Origin: Paraburkholderia susongensis
Lineage (GTDB): Bacteria > Pseudomonadota > Gammaproteobacteria > Burkholderiales > Burkholderiaceae
Assembly (NCBI RefSeq): GCF_900177725.1
Contig: NZ_FXAT01000008.1
Span: forward strand, 124,001 to 188,000
Direction: 5' to 3'
DNA: 64,000 nt
The notes beneath the pieces are model-generated. The model had not been told where the DNA came from. It did not search any database and was given only the letters and a program-made list of their open reading frames with translations. A program made the translations under genes and the position numbers. This document shows, one piece after another, positions 10,654 through 19,867 of this stretch. Each line of letters begins with the position of its first letter. Position 1 is the first letter of the stretch.

Positions 10654-12819
10654 GTGACCGTGCAGCATGCAGATCATGTCGCAGTCGATTTTCCGATGCC
10701 GTTGCGCAACTTTGGGGCGACGCGGCGCATATTGCTGATCGTGCTCGTCGCGTCGATCGTGTTTCCGCTCGCCTGGCTCGCGAGCTATGGCTATTTCGAT
10801 TACCAGCGCCGCATCGACGAGGCCAACGACATGACCGGCCGGCTCGCGCGCGTGACCGAGGAGCACGCCGTCAAGGTGCTCGACCTGAACCGGCAGATGG
10901 CGTCGCGCATCATCGAGCTGCTCGGCGATTCGGACGACGCGCAGATTCGCGCGCGGCAAGACGAATTGCACCAGCGCCTGCGCGATATCGGCGGCGATTT
11001 TCCGCAGGTGTCGTCGATTGCGCTGTTCGGCGCGAGCGGCGATCTGCTCGTATCGAGCCTCGCGTATCCCGCGCCTGCGATGTCGATCGGCCGGCGCGAC
11101 GACTTCCTCGCCGCGAAAGCGATGCGCCCGCAATCGTATTTCTCGCTGCCGATGTTCGGCACGCTTTCGAAGACCGATGTGTTCACGACCGCGATCGGCC
11201 GCTCGGGTGCGAACGGGCAGTTTCTCGGCGTGGTCACCGTGGCGCTGCGCAACGAGTACTTTTCGCGCTTCTACCGGGAGCTGACCGACGGCGATCCGTC
11301 GCTCGCGCTCGGGCTGTATCGCCAGGACGGCAATCTGCTGGTGCGTTATCCACCGTGGCCGGCCGGCGCGCGGCCGGGCGCGCATAGCGCGTTTATCTCG
11401 GTGTTGCGCGAGAGGCAACTGTTCGGCCACGTGCGCCTGAATTCGACGGTCGACGGCGTCGAGCGGCTGGTCGCGTTTCGCCGCGTCGGCGACTATCCGC
11501 TCTATGTGATGAGCGCGTATGCGGTGTCGGCGATCGCGGCCGCATGGCGCAGCCACTTCTTGATGATCGCGGCGCTCACGGCCGTGCCGTGCATTGCGAT
11601 CTGGCTGCTCGTGTTCTATTCGTTGCGCCGCCTCGAAGCGGAGCGCCGCGCGTGGGAGCGCTGGCAGGGCGAGGTCGCGATGCGGCTGTCGGCCGAAGCG
11701 TCGAGCCGGCAACTGCAGCGCATGGGCGCGCTCGGCAATCTCGTGGCGCATGTCGCGCACGATTTCAACAATCTGCTGATGGTGGTCTCGGCGAACATCG
11801 AGCTTGCGCGGCTCAAGCATTTCAACGATCTCGAGAAGGAGATGCTCGCGGTCAAACGCGCGACCGCCACGGCCGAATCGCTGACGCGGCGTTTATTGAG
11901 CGTGGCGCGCAAGCAGCCGCTCAAACAGGAGCCCGTCGACCTCGCGCGCTGGCTGGCCGCCACGGCGCCGCTGCTCGATGCCGCGCTCGGCGACACGATC
12001 GAATTGTCGCTGCGCATGCCCGACGATCTGTGGCAAGTACTGGCCGATCCGACCGACCTCGAATTCGCGATCATGAATCTCGCGGTGAACGCATGCGATG
12101 CGATGCCGCGCGGCGGACACCTTGTGATCCGTTGCCAGAACAATCGCCTCGTCGGCAGCGATACGCTGCTGCCCGACGGCGAATACGTGCTGATCGCCTG
12201 CTCCGACGACGGCGAGGGCATGCCCGAGGCGGTCGCGCGGCGCGCGTTCGAACCGCTCTTTACCACCCGGCTGCGCGGTTCCGGCTCAGGCCCGGGCTCT
12301 GGCCTCGGGCTCGCTCAGGTGCTGTCGATGTGCGAGCAGGCGGGCGGCACGGCGAAGATCGATAGCGTGCCGGGCAGCGGCACGACCGTGCGGCTCTATC
12401 TGCCGCGCTATCGGGAGCGCGGCGCGACGGCGGCCAGTGCCGGTGCGCCACGGAGCGCGCCGGCGACGGCCGGCGCGGTGCTGCTGGTCGAGGACAACGA
12501 GGACGTCGCGGCGGGTGTGACGGCGGTGCTCGAGACCTTCGGCTGCGAGGTGCGTCACGAGCCGACCGCCGATCAGGCGCTCGACGTGTTGAGCGGTGGC
12601 GCGCGCTTCGAACTCGTGCTGTCCGATATCCAGATGCCGGGCAAGCTCAGCGGCATCGACCTCGCGGAAAAAGTCCGCAGCGCATGGCCGTCGCAGAAGA
12701 TCGCGCTGATGACCGGCTATGCCGACGAACTCGAACGCGCGCGCCGGCTCGGCGTGGCGATTCTCGCGAAGCCGTTCAACATCGACGAACTGCATGCGCT
12801 GGTGGCCTGCGGGACCTAG
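10654..12819 (+). CDS. Hybrid sensor histidine kinase with C-terminal receiver
   Basis: A 721-aa membrane kinase. A first membrane helix (about residues 24-44) is followed by a periplasmic sensor domain of around 240 residues, a second helix near 300-320, a dimerisation/phospho-acceptor helix with H369 in AHVAHDFNNLL, and an ATP-binding domain with NLAVNACDAMP, SDDGEGMPE and GSGLGLAQVLSMCEQAGG. The C-terminal receiver has LLVEDNEDVAAG and the acceptor D658 in VLSDIQMPG. The HDFNNLL sequence places it in the HWE/NtrB-like class of hybrid kinases. The start is GTG 10654; no ATG fits. It follows glgX by 68 bases. The signal and the downstream regulator are unknown; no output regulator follows. 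Confidence 0.9.
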   Translation: MTVQHADHVAVDFPMPLRNFGATRRILLIVLVASIVFPLAWLASYGYFDYQRRIDEANDMTGRLARVTEEHAVKVLDLNRQMASRIIELLGDSDDAQIRARQDELHQRLRDIGGDFPQVSSIALFGASGDLLVSSLAYPAPAMSIGRRDDFLAAKAMRPQSYFSLPMFGTLSKTDVFTTAIGRSGANGQFLGVVTVALRNEYFSRFYRELTDGDPSLALGLYRQDGNLLVRYPPWPAGARPGAHSAFISVLRERQLFGHVRLNSTVDGVERLVAFRRVGDYPLYVMSAYAVSAIAAAWRSHFLMIAALTAVPCIAIWLLVFYSLRRLEAERRAWERWQGEVAMRLSAEASSRQLQRMGALGNLVAHVAHDFNNLLMVVSANIELARLKHFNDLEKEMLAVKRATATAESLTRRLLSVARKQPLKQEPVDLARWLAATAPLLDAALGDTIELSLRMPDDLWQVLADPTDLEFAIMNLAVNACDAMPRGGHLVIRCQNNRLVGSDTLLPDGEYVLIACSDDGEGMPEAVARRAFEPLFTTRLRGSGSGPGSGLGLAQVLSMCEQAGGTAKIDSVPGSGTTVRLYLPRYRERGATAASAGAPRSAPATAGAVLLVEDNEDVAAGVTAVLETFGCEVRHEPTADQALDVLSGGARFELVLSDIQMPGKLSGIDLAEKVRSAWPSQKIALMTGYADELERARRLGVAILAKPFNIDELHALVACGT

Positions 12820-12844
12820 CTCAACCTCTAGCTCCCGCTTTAGA

Positions 12845-13864
12845 TCAACCCTTCTCCTGGGCCACCTCATACCTCCCCAACGCCGCCGCTCCATTGAGCC
12901 GCGCGCGCTTGAGCAGCGCCTGCTGCGCCACCGCAACGTTCGCGGCCTGGCCGCCCCAGGCCTGCAGCGGCGGCTCCTGCAACGCGCGTCCATACGAGAA
13001 GCTCAGATTCCACGGCAGCGCGCCGAGCCGATTCATCGCATCGAGATTCGCGGTAGCTTCCTCGGGCGATTGCCCGCCGGACAGGAACACGATGCCCGGC
13101 ACCGCCGCAGGCACCGTGCGCCTGAGCACGCGCACGGTTGCCGCGGCGATCGCCGCTGTCGTCGACTGCTGCGCGTGCTCCGAGCCGGCAAGCACCATGC
13201 TCGGTTTGAGCAGAATATGTTCGAGCACCACGCGATGCCGGTGCAGCGCATGAAATACCTCGTGCAACACGGCCTCGGTGACTTCCGCGCTGCGCCCGAT
13301 CGTATGCTCGCCGTCCATCAGCACTTCGGGCTCGACGATCGGCACGATGCCCGCTTCCTGGCTGATCGCCGCATAACGTGCGAGCGAATCGGCGTTGAGT
13401 TCGATCGCAAGCCGGCTCGGCAGGCTCGCCGTAATGTTGTAGACCGCGCGCCATTTCGCGAAGCGCGCCCCTTGCCGCTTGTAGTCGACGAAGCGTTTGG
13501 CGAGGCCGTCGAGCCCTTCGGTGATTTCGTCGCCGGGCGCGAGCGCGAGCGGCACCTTGCCGAGGTCGACCTTGATACCGGGCACGATGCCGTTCGCGGC
13601 GGCGAGCTGCGGGAACGGCGTGCCGTCGTCGGCTTTCTGGCCGAGCGTTTCCTCGTAGAGAATCACGCCGCTCACGAACTCGCCCAGGCCGGGCGTCGTG
13701 AGCAGCAGGTTGCGATAGGCGCGGCGGTTTTCCTCGGTCGATTCGAGGCCGATCGTCCTGAAGCGTCTGGCGATGGTCGGGCCGCTTTCGTCGGCGGCGA
13801 GAAGACCCTTGCCGGGTTGAACCATTGCGTCGACGGTGGCTTGCAGCTCGCTGCGGGTGTCCAT
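12845..13864 (-). CDS. Class I fructose-bisphosphate aldolase
   Basis: A 339-aa aldolase that splits fructose 1,6-bisphosphate into dihydroxyacetone phosphate and glyceraldehyde 3-phosphate through a lysine Schiff base, without metal. The Schiff-base lysine is K220 in EHILLKPSMVLAG. Other family blocks are GKGLLAADESGPTIARRF near the N-terminus, IVPIVEPEVLMDG, and the phosphate-binding FLSGGQSPEEAT. The C-terminus is shorter than that of vertebrate enzymes. ATG 13864 is preceded by AAGGGAGCA at a normal distance. It converges on the hybrid kinase gene. Most Burkholderiaceae use a class II aldolase for central metabolism, so this enzyme may serve gluconeogenesis or special growth conditions; that is inference. 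Confidence 0.93.
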   Translation of the reverse strand: MDTRSELQATVDAMVQPGKGLLAADESGPTIARRFRTIGLESTEENRRAYRNLLLTTPGLGEFVSGVILYEETLGQKADDGTPFPQLAAANGIVPGIKVDLGKVPLALAPGDEITEGLDGLAKRFVDYKRQGARFAKWRAVYNITASLPSRLAIELNADSLARYAAISQEAGIVPIVEPEVLMDGEHTIGRSAEVTEAVLHEVFHALHRHRVVLEHILLKPSMVLAGSEHAQQSTTAAIAAATVRVLRRTVPAAVPGIVFLSGGQSPEEATANLDAMNRLGALPWNLSFSYGRALQEPPLQAWGGQAANVAVAQQALLKRARLNGAAALGRYEVAQEKG

Positions 13865-14054
13865 GAGATGTGCTCCCTTAGGTTGACTCCGTTCGATCCA
13901 GCGGGTGATGAAGAAGCGGTGAGAGTTTCCTTTGCGCGATGCGTGTGCGTCTGTACGAAAAGAGCCGGAACGCGGCAAAAAGCGGCTTGCTATCGAGCCG
14001 GCGAACTATCGGTGCCGTGCTCGCGTATCGTGATTGGACCGCGCGGGCGGCGCA

Positions 14055-14474
14055 TCATTCACCGAGCAGATGCAGCACGATGTCGCGAGACTGCGTGTGC
14101 CGGCGATGTTCGAACAGATACAGCCCTTGCCAGGTGCCGAGCACCATCCGTCCATGTTCGACCGGCACCGACAGCTGCACCTGCGTGAGCGCCGTGCGCA
14201 GATGGGCCGGCATGTCGTCCGGGCCTTCGGTGTCGTGCTCGTAGCGCTCGGCGTCTTCGGGCGCGAGGCTCGCGAAGTAACGTTCGAGATCGCGCTGCAC
14301 GGACGGATCGGCGTTCTCCTGAATCAGCAGCGACGCGGACGTATGGCGGCAAAACAGCGTCAGCAGACCGGTCGTGATGCCCTGATCGGCGACGAAGCGG
14401 CGCACTTCGCCGGTAAATTCGACAAGCCCACGGCTGCGGGCCTGGATGCTCAGATGGTGGATGGCCTGGCGCAT
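14055..14474 (-). CDS. YjbQ/UPF0047 family protein
   Basis: A 139-aa protein of the YjbQ family (UPF0047), also annotated as secondary thiamine-phosphate synthase enzyme because some members complement thiE mutants. Diagnostic segments are LTLFCRHTSASLLIQENADP, followed by DLERYFASLAP, and the C-terminal LGTWQGLYLFEHRRHTQSRD with clustered histidines likely to bind metal. Full length for the family. It stands alone between the aldolase gene and the thioredoxin-like gene, all on the minus strand. The physiological function is uncertain. Confidence 0.9.
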   Translation of the reverse strand: MRQAIHHLSIQARSRGLVEFTGEVRRFVADQGITTGLLTLFCRHTSASLLIQENADPSVQRDLERYFASLAPEDAERYEHDTEGPDDMPAHLRTALTQVQLSVPVEHGRMVLGTWQGLYLFEHRRHTQSRDIVLHLLGE

Positions 14475-14543
14475 GGGAGAAATGCTATGGAAGAGAAATG
14501 GCAGCGATCCCGGCAGTGAGCCCGACCGCGCGTCCGGGGCGCC

Positions 14544-14864
14544 TCAGAGCGGCGCGAACGCATCCTCGATGTCCGCCGCGCTCCTCGGCCGGACCACGCG
14601 CGCGACTTCGGCGCCGTCGCGCAGCAGCACGAGCGTCGGCCACAGCTTGACCTTGAACGAGCGGCCGAGCGGTCGGCCGGGGCCGTCCTCGATCCTCAGA
14701 TGCCTGAGCCCGGCGTGCGGCCCGAGCGCTTTCGCAATCGACGCCTGCGCGCCCTGGCAATAGCCGCACCAGTTCGCGCCGAATTCGACGACGGTGGCGC
14801 CCGGCAGCGCGTCGACCTCGGCGCGCGTGGGGGCTTTAGGGGAATAAGCGGTTGCGGCGGACAT
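14544..14864 (-). CDS. Thioredoxin-like protein with CGYC active site
   Basis: A 106-aa thioredoxin-fold protein. The redox site is C33-G-Y-C36 in EFGANWCGYCQGAQ, then a helix and the strand KLWPTLVLLRDGAEVARVVR with the expected cis-proline. CGYC differs from the CGPC of housekeeping thioredoxins, and the protein lacks a signal peptide, so it is a cytoplasmic thiol-disulfide or peroxidase-reducing protein. It is 69 bases upstream of the yjbQ-like gene in the same direction and could share its transcript. Its reducing partner is unknown. Confidence 0.88.
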   Translation of the reverse strand: MSAATAYSPKAPTRAEVDALPGATVVEFGANWCGYCQGAQASIAKALGPHAGLRHLRIEDGPGRPLGRSFKVKLWPTLVLLRDGAEVARVVRPRSAADIEDAFAPL

Positions 14865-15135
14865 GCGTGCTCCGGTGCGGTTCAGATAGATGGATGGCGC
14901 GCGCCGCTCGTCCGGTGCGTCATTTGGCGTCTCATGCGGTGTCTCATGCGGCGTTGTTCGCGCGGGAATGCGTCAAGAGTAGCAGCTATGCCGCGGGTCG
15001 TCATGACGGGCGGCACGAGCGGCGCACATGGCGCTTTAACTACGCTCCTTGTCACCGCCGCGTGTTAAAAAGCGGTTCGCGTGCCGTTGCGAAGCCACGG
15101 CCGCTCACACTCGAAGAAACGATCCAGGAAGGAAT

Positions 15136-15432
15136 ATGGGAGCACGAATCTATCTGCAACGCCCCGGCGCGCAGGAACCCGTCGCGGTCGCGACCGGCTT
15201 CAGCTGGGGGGCCTGCCTGCTCGGCTTTATCTGGGCGCTGTCGAAGAAAATGTGGTTTGCCGCGTTCGTGATGCTCGCGATCAACCTGATCCTGTTCGCG
15301 ATGGGCCTGTGGGGCGAAACGGCCGATCTGATCGGGCTCGTCCTGTCGGTTCTGTTCGGCGTCGCGTGCGGTGCGTATGGCAACCGGTGGCATCGCTGGA
15401 CGCTCGAGCAGCGCGGCTACGTCGCGCTGTAA
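15136..15432 (+). CDS. Small DUF2628-like membrane protein
   Basis: A 98-aa protein. After a short soluble lead (MGARIYLQRPGAQEPVAVAT) it has the stretch GFSWGACLLGFIWALSKKMW, two further hydrophobic segments and a final GVACGAYGNRWHRWTLEQRG. The pattern of an aromatic, glycine-rich first helix with FxWxAxxxGxxWAL is that of DUF2628 proteins. ATG 15136 follows GGAAGGAAT, a good ribosome site, and is preferred to frames starting further upstream. Function is unknown. Confidence 0.75.
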   Translation: MGARIYLQRPGAQEPVAVATGFSWGACLLGFIWALSKKMWFAAFVMLAINLILFAMGLWGETADLIGLVLSVLFGVACGAYGNRWHRWTLEQRGYVAL

Positions 15433-15670
15433 CGCACGCGGGGAAGGACGAAGCGCGCGTATGCGCATGCCTGCGAGGGAGCGGAGATTGCTGCGCGCTT
15501 GCGCTTCTGTGCGCGTATGCGCCCGCGCACGATGACCGCGCCACGGATTTGGGACGCTTGCGCCACGGGTTTACGCGGGCCGCGCTCCGGGTCGATAATG
15601 CCCCGGTCGTTCCGGCCCCTATCGCGCCTTCAGGCGCTATCGGGCTCGCTCCATCTGACCCACCGCCCCC

Positions 15671-17014
15671 GTGTTGAAAACTTCGCGTTTTTTCGACCTG
15701 CTTCGCATTCCTGGCTTCAAGCCGCTGGCCGCCGCCACCCTCATGCTCGGTGTGGCAATGTCGTTCACCGCCCCGTATCTGTCGCTCTTCGGCGTCGAGC
15801 GCGCTGGCATGACGCCGTTTCGGCTCGGCGTGTTCATGACGCTGATCGCCGCGAGCGGCGTGCTCGCGAGCACGCTGGCCGGGCGCTGGAGCGATGCGAG
15901 CGGGCGGCATCGTCCGTTGCTGCTCGCGGCGCTCGTCGCGGCCGCGCTCGGCTACCTCTGCCTGTGCGTGGTGCGCGACTACCGGCTGCTGCTCGTGGTC
16001 GGCATCGTGTTCATCGGCGCGGGGGGCTCGGCGATCTCGATGGTGTTCTCGTTCAGCCGCGCGGCGCTGCCAGTGCCGGACCCCGCCGAGCGCGTGTTCG
16101 CGAGCGCGACCTTGCGGACCATTCTGTCGGCAGCATGGGTGTTCGGGCCGTCGGTCGGCGCGCTCGTGCTCGCCGCGACCAGTTTCTACGGGCTCTTCCT
16201 GTTCGCGGCCGCGAGTTTCGCGACTTGCGGCTTTATCGTCTGGCGCATGCGCGAGCCGCAAAGCCACCTCGGCGATCACACGGTCGAGGACACCGCTTCG
16301 GAGCCGTCCGCGTCGATCACCGTGCCGCCGCTGAGGCAGCCCGGCGAGGATGCGCACGAAACGCTGCCCGCCGCGTCGGCGAACGACATCATGCGCTCGG
16401 TGACCGCGCTGACCTTGCTCGGCCTCGCCGCGAACGCGACGATGATCGTGTTGCCGCTCTACATCGTGCACGGCCTGAACGGCTCGCACCTCGACGTCTC
16501 GGTGATGCTCGGCCTCGGCGCGCTCACCGAAATCCCGATGATGCTCGCGCTCGGCGCGAAGTCGTCGTCGCTGCACAAGCCGAACTGGCTTGCCGCGTGC
16601 GCGGCGGTCCACGCGGTGTACTTCGTCGCGATGTCGCTCGCGGGCAACGTCAGCATGCTGATCCCGATGCAGATGCTCAATGCATTCGTGGTCGCCGTGA
16701 CCTCGTGCCTCGGCATGACTTACGTGCAGGATCTGATGCCGCATTCGCCGGGCCGTGCGACCGCGCTGTTCTTCAACGCGGCGCGGGTCGGCTCGATCCT
16801 GTCGGGCGTGCTGTCCGGGTTGCTCGTGCAGGCGTTCAGCTATCGCGGCACGTTCCTGTTCTGCGGCTTGCTCGCGCTATGCGCGCTCGTGCTGTTCGCG
16901 GTGCCGGGGTATCGCTATCCGCTGATGTGGCGCGCGCTCAAGCGCTTCATGGCGGCGCTGTATGCGAAGCTGGCCACGCGGCGGGGCGCGCGCGTGCCCG
17001 AGCGTAGCGAGTGA
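15671..17014 (+). CDS. MFS transporter of the sugar-efflux (SetA/B-like) type
   Basis: A 447-aa major facilitator with 12 predicted membrane helices. The first helix is GFKPLAAATLMLGVAMSFTA; the loop after helix 2 carries the MFS motif GRWSDASGRHRP. A 60-residue polar linker in the middle (EPQSHLGDHTVEDTASEPSA and following) separates the two six-helix halves. Overall it resembles sugar efflux transporters of the Set family, which export glucosides, lactose or IPTG-like sugars. The start codon is GTG at 15671 without a strong ribosome site, so the exact start is uncertain. It stands alone upstream of gnd by 340 bases. Substrate is inference. Confidence 0.82.
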   Translation: MLKTSRFFDLLRIPGFKPLAAATLMLGVAMSFTAPYLSLFGVERAGMTPFRLGVFMTLIAASGVLASTLAGRWSDASGRHRPLLLAALVAAALGYLCLCVVRDYRLLLVVGIVFIGAGGSAISMVFSFSRAALPVPDPAERVFASATLRTILSAAWVFGPSVGALVLAATSFYGLFLFAAASFATCGFIVWRMREPQSHLGDHTVEDTASEPSASITVPPLRQPGEDAHETLPAASANDIMRSVTALTLLGLAANATMIVLPLYIVHGLNGSHLDVSVMLGLGALTEIPMMLALGAKSSSLHKPNWLAACAAVHAVYFVAMSLAGNVSMLIPMQMLNAFVVAVTSCLGMTYVQDLMPHSPGRATALFFNAARVGSILSGVLSGLLVQAFSYRGTFLFCGLLALCALVLFAVPGYRYPLMWRALKRFMAALYAKLATRRGARVPERSE

Positions 17015-17354
17015 GGTGCGCGGAACTTTACGCCGCGCCGCGCCTCTTCAGGAAGGTGCGACGTTTTTCGTCGCGTGCGGAAATGAGCGCTTCATGGCGA
17101 CGCTGCCTGAGAGTGGCCACGTTGTCTGGCATGCGCGCCTCGGCACGACTACAGTGAGTGAAGTAACCACGCGACTTCGTCACACCGCATGGCCTCTGCC
17201 AGCGGTCCACTACCAGAAAAGCGAGGCAGCGCCGGGCGCGCAAAGGCAATATCGGTAACCTTGGCAACCCCGCTGGCGACATCGCTGGCAACCTCGCCGC
17301 AGCACCACGGCCTGAGAATCGGACAGCGCAACGCAGCACACTCCGGAGCGAGCT
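17015..17354. other. Intergenic region upstream of gnd
   Basis: 340 bases with no supported gene. Near 17262-17300 it has degenerate repeats of the word CTGGCGACATCG/TTGGCAACC. The gnd promoter must lie here. Confidence 0.5.
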
Positions 17355-18416
17355 ATGCAGCTAGGCATGATTGGATTGGGACGGATGGGCGCCGACATGG
17401 TGCGACGCCTCACGAAGGGCGCTCAGCAATGCGTCGTGTACGACGTGCAGCCCGCGGCGGTGGAGCGGCTGAAGCAGGAGGGCGTGGCCGGTGCGACGAC
17501 GCTCGAAGACTTCGTCGCGCAACTCGATAAACCGCGCGCCGTGTGGCTGATGGTGCCGGCCGCGGTGGTCGACGCGACGCTCGAAAAACTCGTGCCGCTG
17601 CTCGATCCGGGCGACATCGTGATCGACGGCGGCAATTCCTACTATCACGATGACATTCGCCGTAGCGAGGAGCTAGGCGCGCGCGGGCTTCACTACGTGG
17701 ACGTCGGCACGAGCGGCGGCGTGGCCGGCCGCGAGCGCGGCTACTGCCTGATGATCGGCGGCGAGGCCGGGGTCGTGCAGCGGCTCGAACCGATCTTTGC
17801 GACGCTCGCGCCAGGCGCCGGCGCGGCGCCGCCCACGCCGGGCCGGGGAACGGGCTCGGCGAATGGCTCGGCCAACAGCGCGAGCACGGCCGAGCAGGGC
17901 TTCCTGCATTGCGGCCCGCAAGGCGCGGGGCATTTCGTGAAGATGGTCCACAACGGCATCGAGTACGGAATGATGGCCGCCTATGCCGAGGGGCTCAACG
18001 TTCTGCGCCACGCCGACGCCGGCCGGCACGCGCGCGACACCGATGCGGAAACCTCGCCGCTGCGCCGCCCCGAGCTGTATCAGTACGATCTGAATCTCGC
18101 CGATATCGCCGAAGTCTGGCGGCGCGGCAGTGTGGTCGGCTCATGGCTGCTCGATCTGATCGCGGGTTCGCTCGCGGGCGATGCGGAACTGGCGAACTAC
18201 ACGGGCCGCGTGTCGGATTCCGGCGAAGGACGCTGGACCGTCGCGGCGGCGATCGACGAAGGCGTGCCCACGCCGGTGCTGAGCGCGGCGCTGTTCGCGC
18301 GTTTCAGTTCGCGCGGCAACGCGGATTTCGCGAACCGCGTGCTGTCGGCGATGCGGCACGATTTCGGTGGCCACGTCGAGAAAAGCGCGACGCCGGACAG
18401 CGAGCAGAAGCGCTAG
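17355..18416 (+). CDS. gnd: 6-phosphogluconate dehydrogenase, decarboxylating (short form)
   Basis: A 353-aa enzyme oxidising 6-phosphogluconate to ribulose 5-phosphate and CO2. The Rossmann motif is MQLGMIGLGRMGADMVRRL, the substrate signature is IDGGNSYYHDD (90-100), then VDVGTSGGVAGRERGYCLM and the catalytic K196 in GHFVKMVHNGIEYG. The length is that of the short YqeC/GndA type, often NAD-preferring, not the 470-aa NADP form. Odd feature: a low-complexity Gly/Ala/Pro/Ser insert from about residue 154 to 180 in the loop between the Rossmann domain and the helical domain. It supplies pentose phosphate for the transketolase and phosphoketolase encoded nearby. ATG 17355 follows GAGCGAGCT. Confidence 0.92.
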   Translation: MQLGMIGLGRMGADMVRRLTKGAQQCVVYDVQPAAVERLKQEGVAGATTLEDFVAQLDKPRAVWLMVPAAVVDATLEKLVPLLDPGDIVIDGGNSYYHDDIRRSEELGARGLHYVDVGTSGGVAGRERGYCLMIGGEAGVVQRLEPIFATLAPGAGAAPPTPGRGTGSANGSANSASTAEQGFLHCGPQGAGHFVKMVHNGIEYGMMAAYAEGLNVLRHADAGRHARDTDAETSPLRRPELYQYDLNLADIAEVWRRGSVVGSWLLDLIAGSLAGDAELANYTGRVSDSGEGRWTVAAAIDEGVPTPVLSAALFARFSSRGNADFANRVLSAMRHDFGGHVEKSATPDSEQKR

Positions 18417-18640
18417 CCGGCGCAACCCGCGAGTGCGAGTGGGCGATCGAGGCCGCGAGTCAAGGCTGCAAATCAAGACCGCGAATCAAGGCTGTAATCG
18501 AGGCCGTAGTCGACCCACCATCATCGACCCACCATCGAGCCCGCCCACCACCCACGCCCACGCGAGGACACGGCCTGAAGGCGCCACGACATCCGGCGCC
18601 GCCAGGCCGTCCACGCAAAACCCAGTCACGAGGAGCTGCG

Positions 18641-19339
18641 ATGCCAGCCGCCACCGTCACGCCGCACGACGTCGTGTTTCTGTTCGATTGCGACAACACG
18701 CTGCTCGACAACGATCACGTGCTGCAGGATCTGCGCAAGCACATGACGCACGAGTTCGGCGAAGAGAACAGTGCACGCTACTGGGAAATCTTCGAGAACC
18801 TGCGCAGCGAACTCGGTTACGCCGACTACCTCGGCGCGCTGCAACGCTACCGGACCGAGCATCCGCGCGATACGCGATTGCTGCTGATGTCGTCGTTCCT
18901 GATCGACTATCCGTTTGCGAACCGGCTCTATCCGGGTGCGCTCGATGCGCTGCGGCATCTGTCGGCGCGCGGGCCCACGGTGATCCTGTCCGATGGTGAC
19001 GTCGTGTTCCAGCCGCGCAAGATCGCGCGTTCAGGCTTATGGGACGAGGTCGAAGGGCGCGTGCTGATCTATATTCACAAGGAGTTGATGCTCGATCAGG
19101 TGATGGAGTGTTATCCGGCGCGCCATTACGTGATGATCGACGACAAGCTGCGGATTCTCGGCGCGATGAAGAAGACGTGGGGCGCGACGTTGACCACCGT
19201 CTTTCCGCGCCAGGGCCACTATGCGCTCGATCCGAAGGAGATCGCGAACAATCCGCCCGCGGACGTGACGGTCGAGCGGATCGGCGAGCTGGCGGAGATC
19301 GATGTGGAGAGGCTGCTGCGCGGCGCGAAGGGCGCGTAG
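18641..19339 (+). CDS. HAD-family hydrolase
   Basis: A 232-aa haloacid-dehalogenase-type hydrolase. Motif I is VVFLFDCDNTLLDND with the nucleophile aspartate, motif II is VILSDGDVVFQPRK, and the acidic motif IV is HYVMIDDKLRILGA. The cap inserted after motif I is helical (QDLRKHMTHEFGEENSARYW and following). The start ATG 18641 follows GAGGAGCTGCG. It lies downstream of gnd and upstream of the phosphoketolase operon, so a sugar-phosphate or phosphate-ester substrate is plausible, but nothing in the sequence fixes it. The 224 bases before it carry degenerate ATCGACCCACC-like repeats. Confidence 0.85.
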   Translation: MPAATVTPHDVVFLFDCDNTLLDNDHVLQDLRKHMTHEFGEENSARYWEIFENLRSELGYADYLGALQRYRTEHPRDTRLLLMSSFLIDYPFANRLYPGALDALRHLSARGPTVILSDGDVVFQPRKIARSGLWDEVEGRVLIYIHKELMLDQVMECYPARHYVMIDDKLRILGAMKKTWGATLTTVFPRQGHYALDPKEIANNPPADVTVERIGELAEIDVERLLRGAKGA

Positions 19340-19361
19340 GCAGGCGCGAAAAGAGACGCCG

Positions 19362-19490
19362 TTACCCGTGGCCGAACAGCTTGACCAGCAGACCGAACAC
19401 GCCGATCAGTACGGCGATCGCCGCGCACGGCAACACGAGCGCGAGGACAAGGATGATGAGCACTTTGAGCGGACCGGGGGATGTCGACAT
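19362..19490 (-). CDS. 42-aa single-helix membrane protein
   Basis: A tiny protein, MSTSPGPLKVLIILVLALVL followed by PCAAIAVLIGVFGLLVKLFG. It has a polar lead of nine residues and one long hydrophobic segment, with lysines on both sides. The frame converges on the HAD gene and is divergent from the phosphoketolase gene. Its real existence is supported by the regular membrane-protein composition and a purine-rich AAGGAAGAGAA stretch upstream in the leftward direction, not by recognised homology. It could be a membrane-anchored regulator or an accessory peptide. Confidence 0.45.
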   Translation of the reverse strand: MSTSPGPLKVLIILVLALVLPCAAIAVLIGVFGLLVKLFGHG

Positions 19491-19867
19491 GGCGGGCGTT
19501 GATCTGGGACAAGGAAGAGAAAGAGGAGAGAGGGCGAACACCTGATACCGTAGATACCGCAGGAATGCGCGCAGCACGAAGGTCCGGCACATGAAGCATC
19601 CGCAGCGTGCGCCGATCCGGTTTGAGCAGCTTAATACATTCGCGTCATGCACGGCAGCTTCAACGCGATTGAGATGAGTTGCGCCGAACGATGTGATGCT
19701 GAACCTGTCACATCGCTGACGAACAACATACGACAGCGCGGTTCCGCGCCCGCTTCACGCTTCACGCCGGCCGCCTCGCGAACATCCGCTGCATCCACGC
19801 AATACCTGCCGCAACACCTGCTTGAACCCGCCAACCTGCCTGACAGTCCTTTTCGAGGAGTGAAGCC
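19491..19867. other. Intergenic region upstream of the phosphoketolase operon
   Basis: 377 bases holding the promoters of the rightward phosphoketolase operon and possibly of the leftward 42-aa gene. No gene or clear operator seen. The ribosome site for the phosphoketolase is the TCGAGGAGTG just before 19868. Confidence 0.5.
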
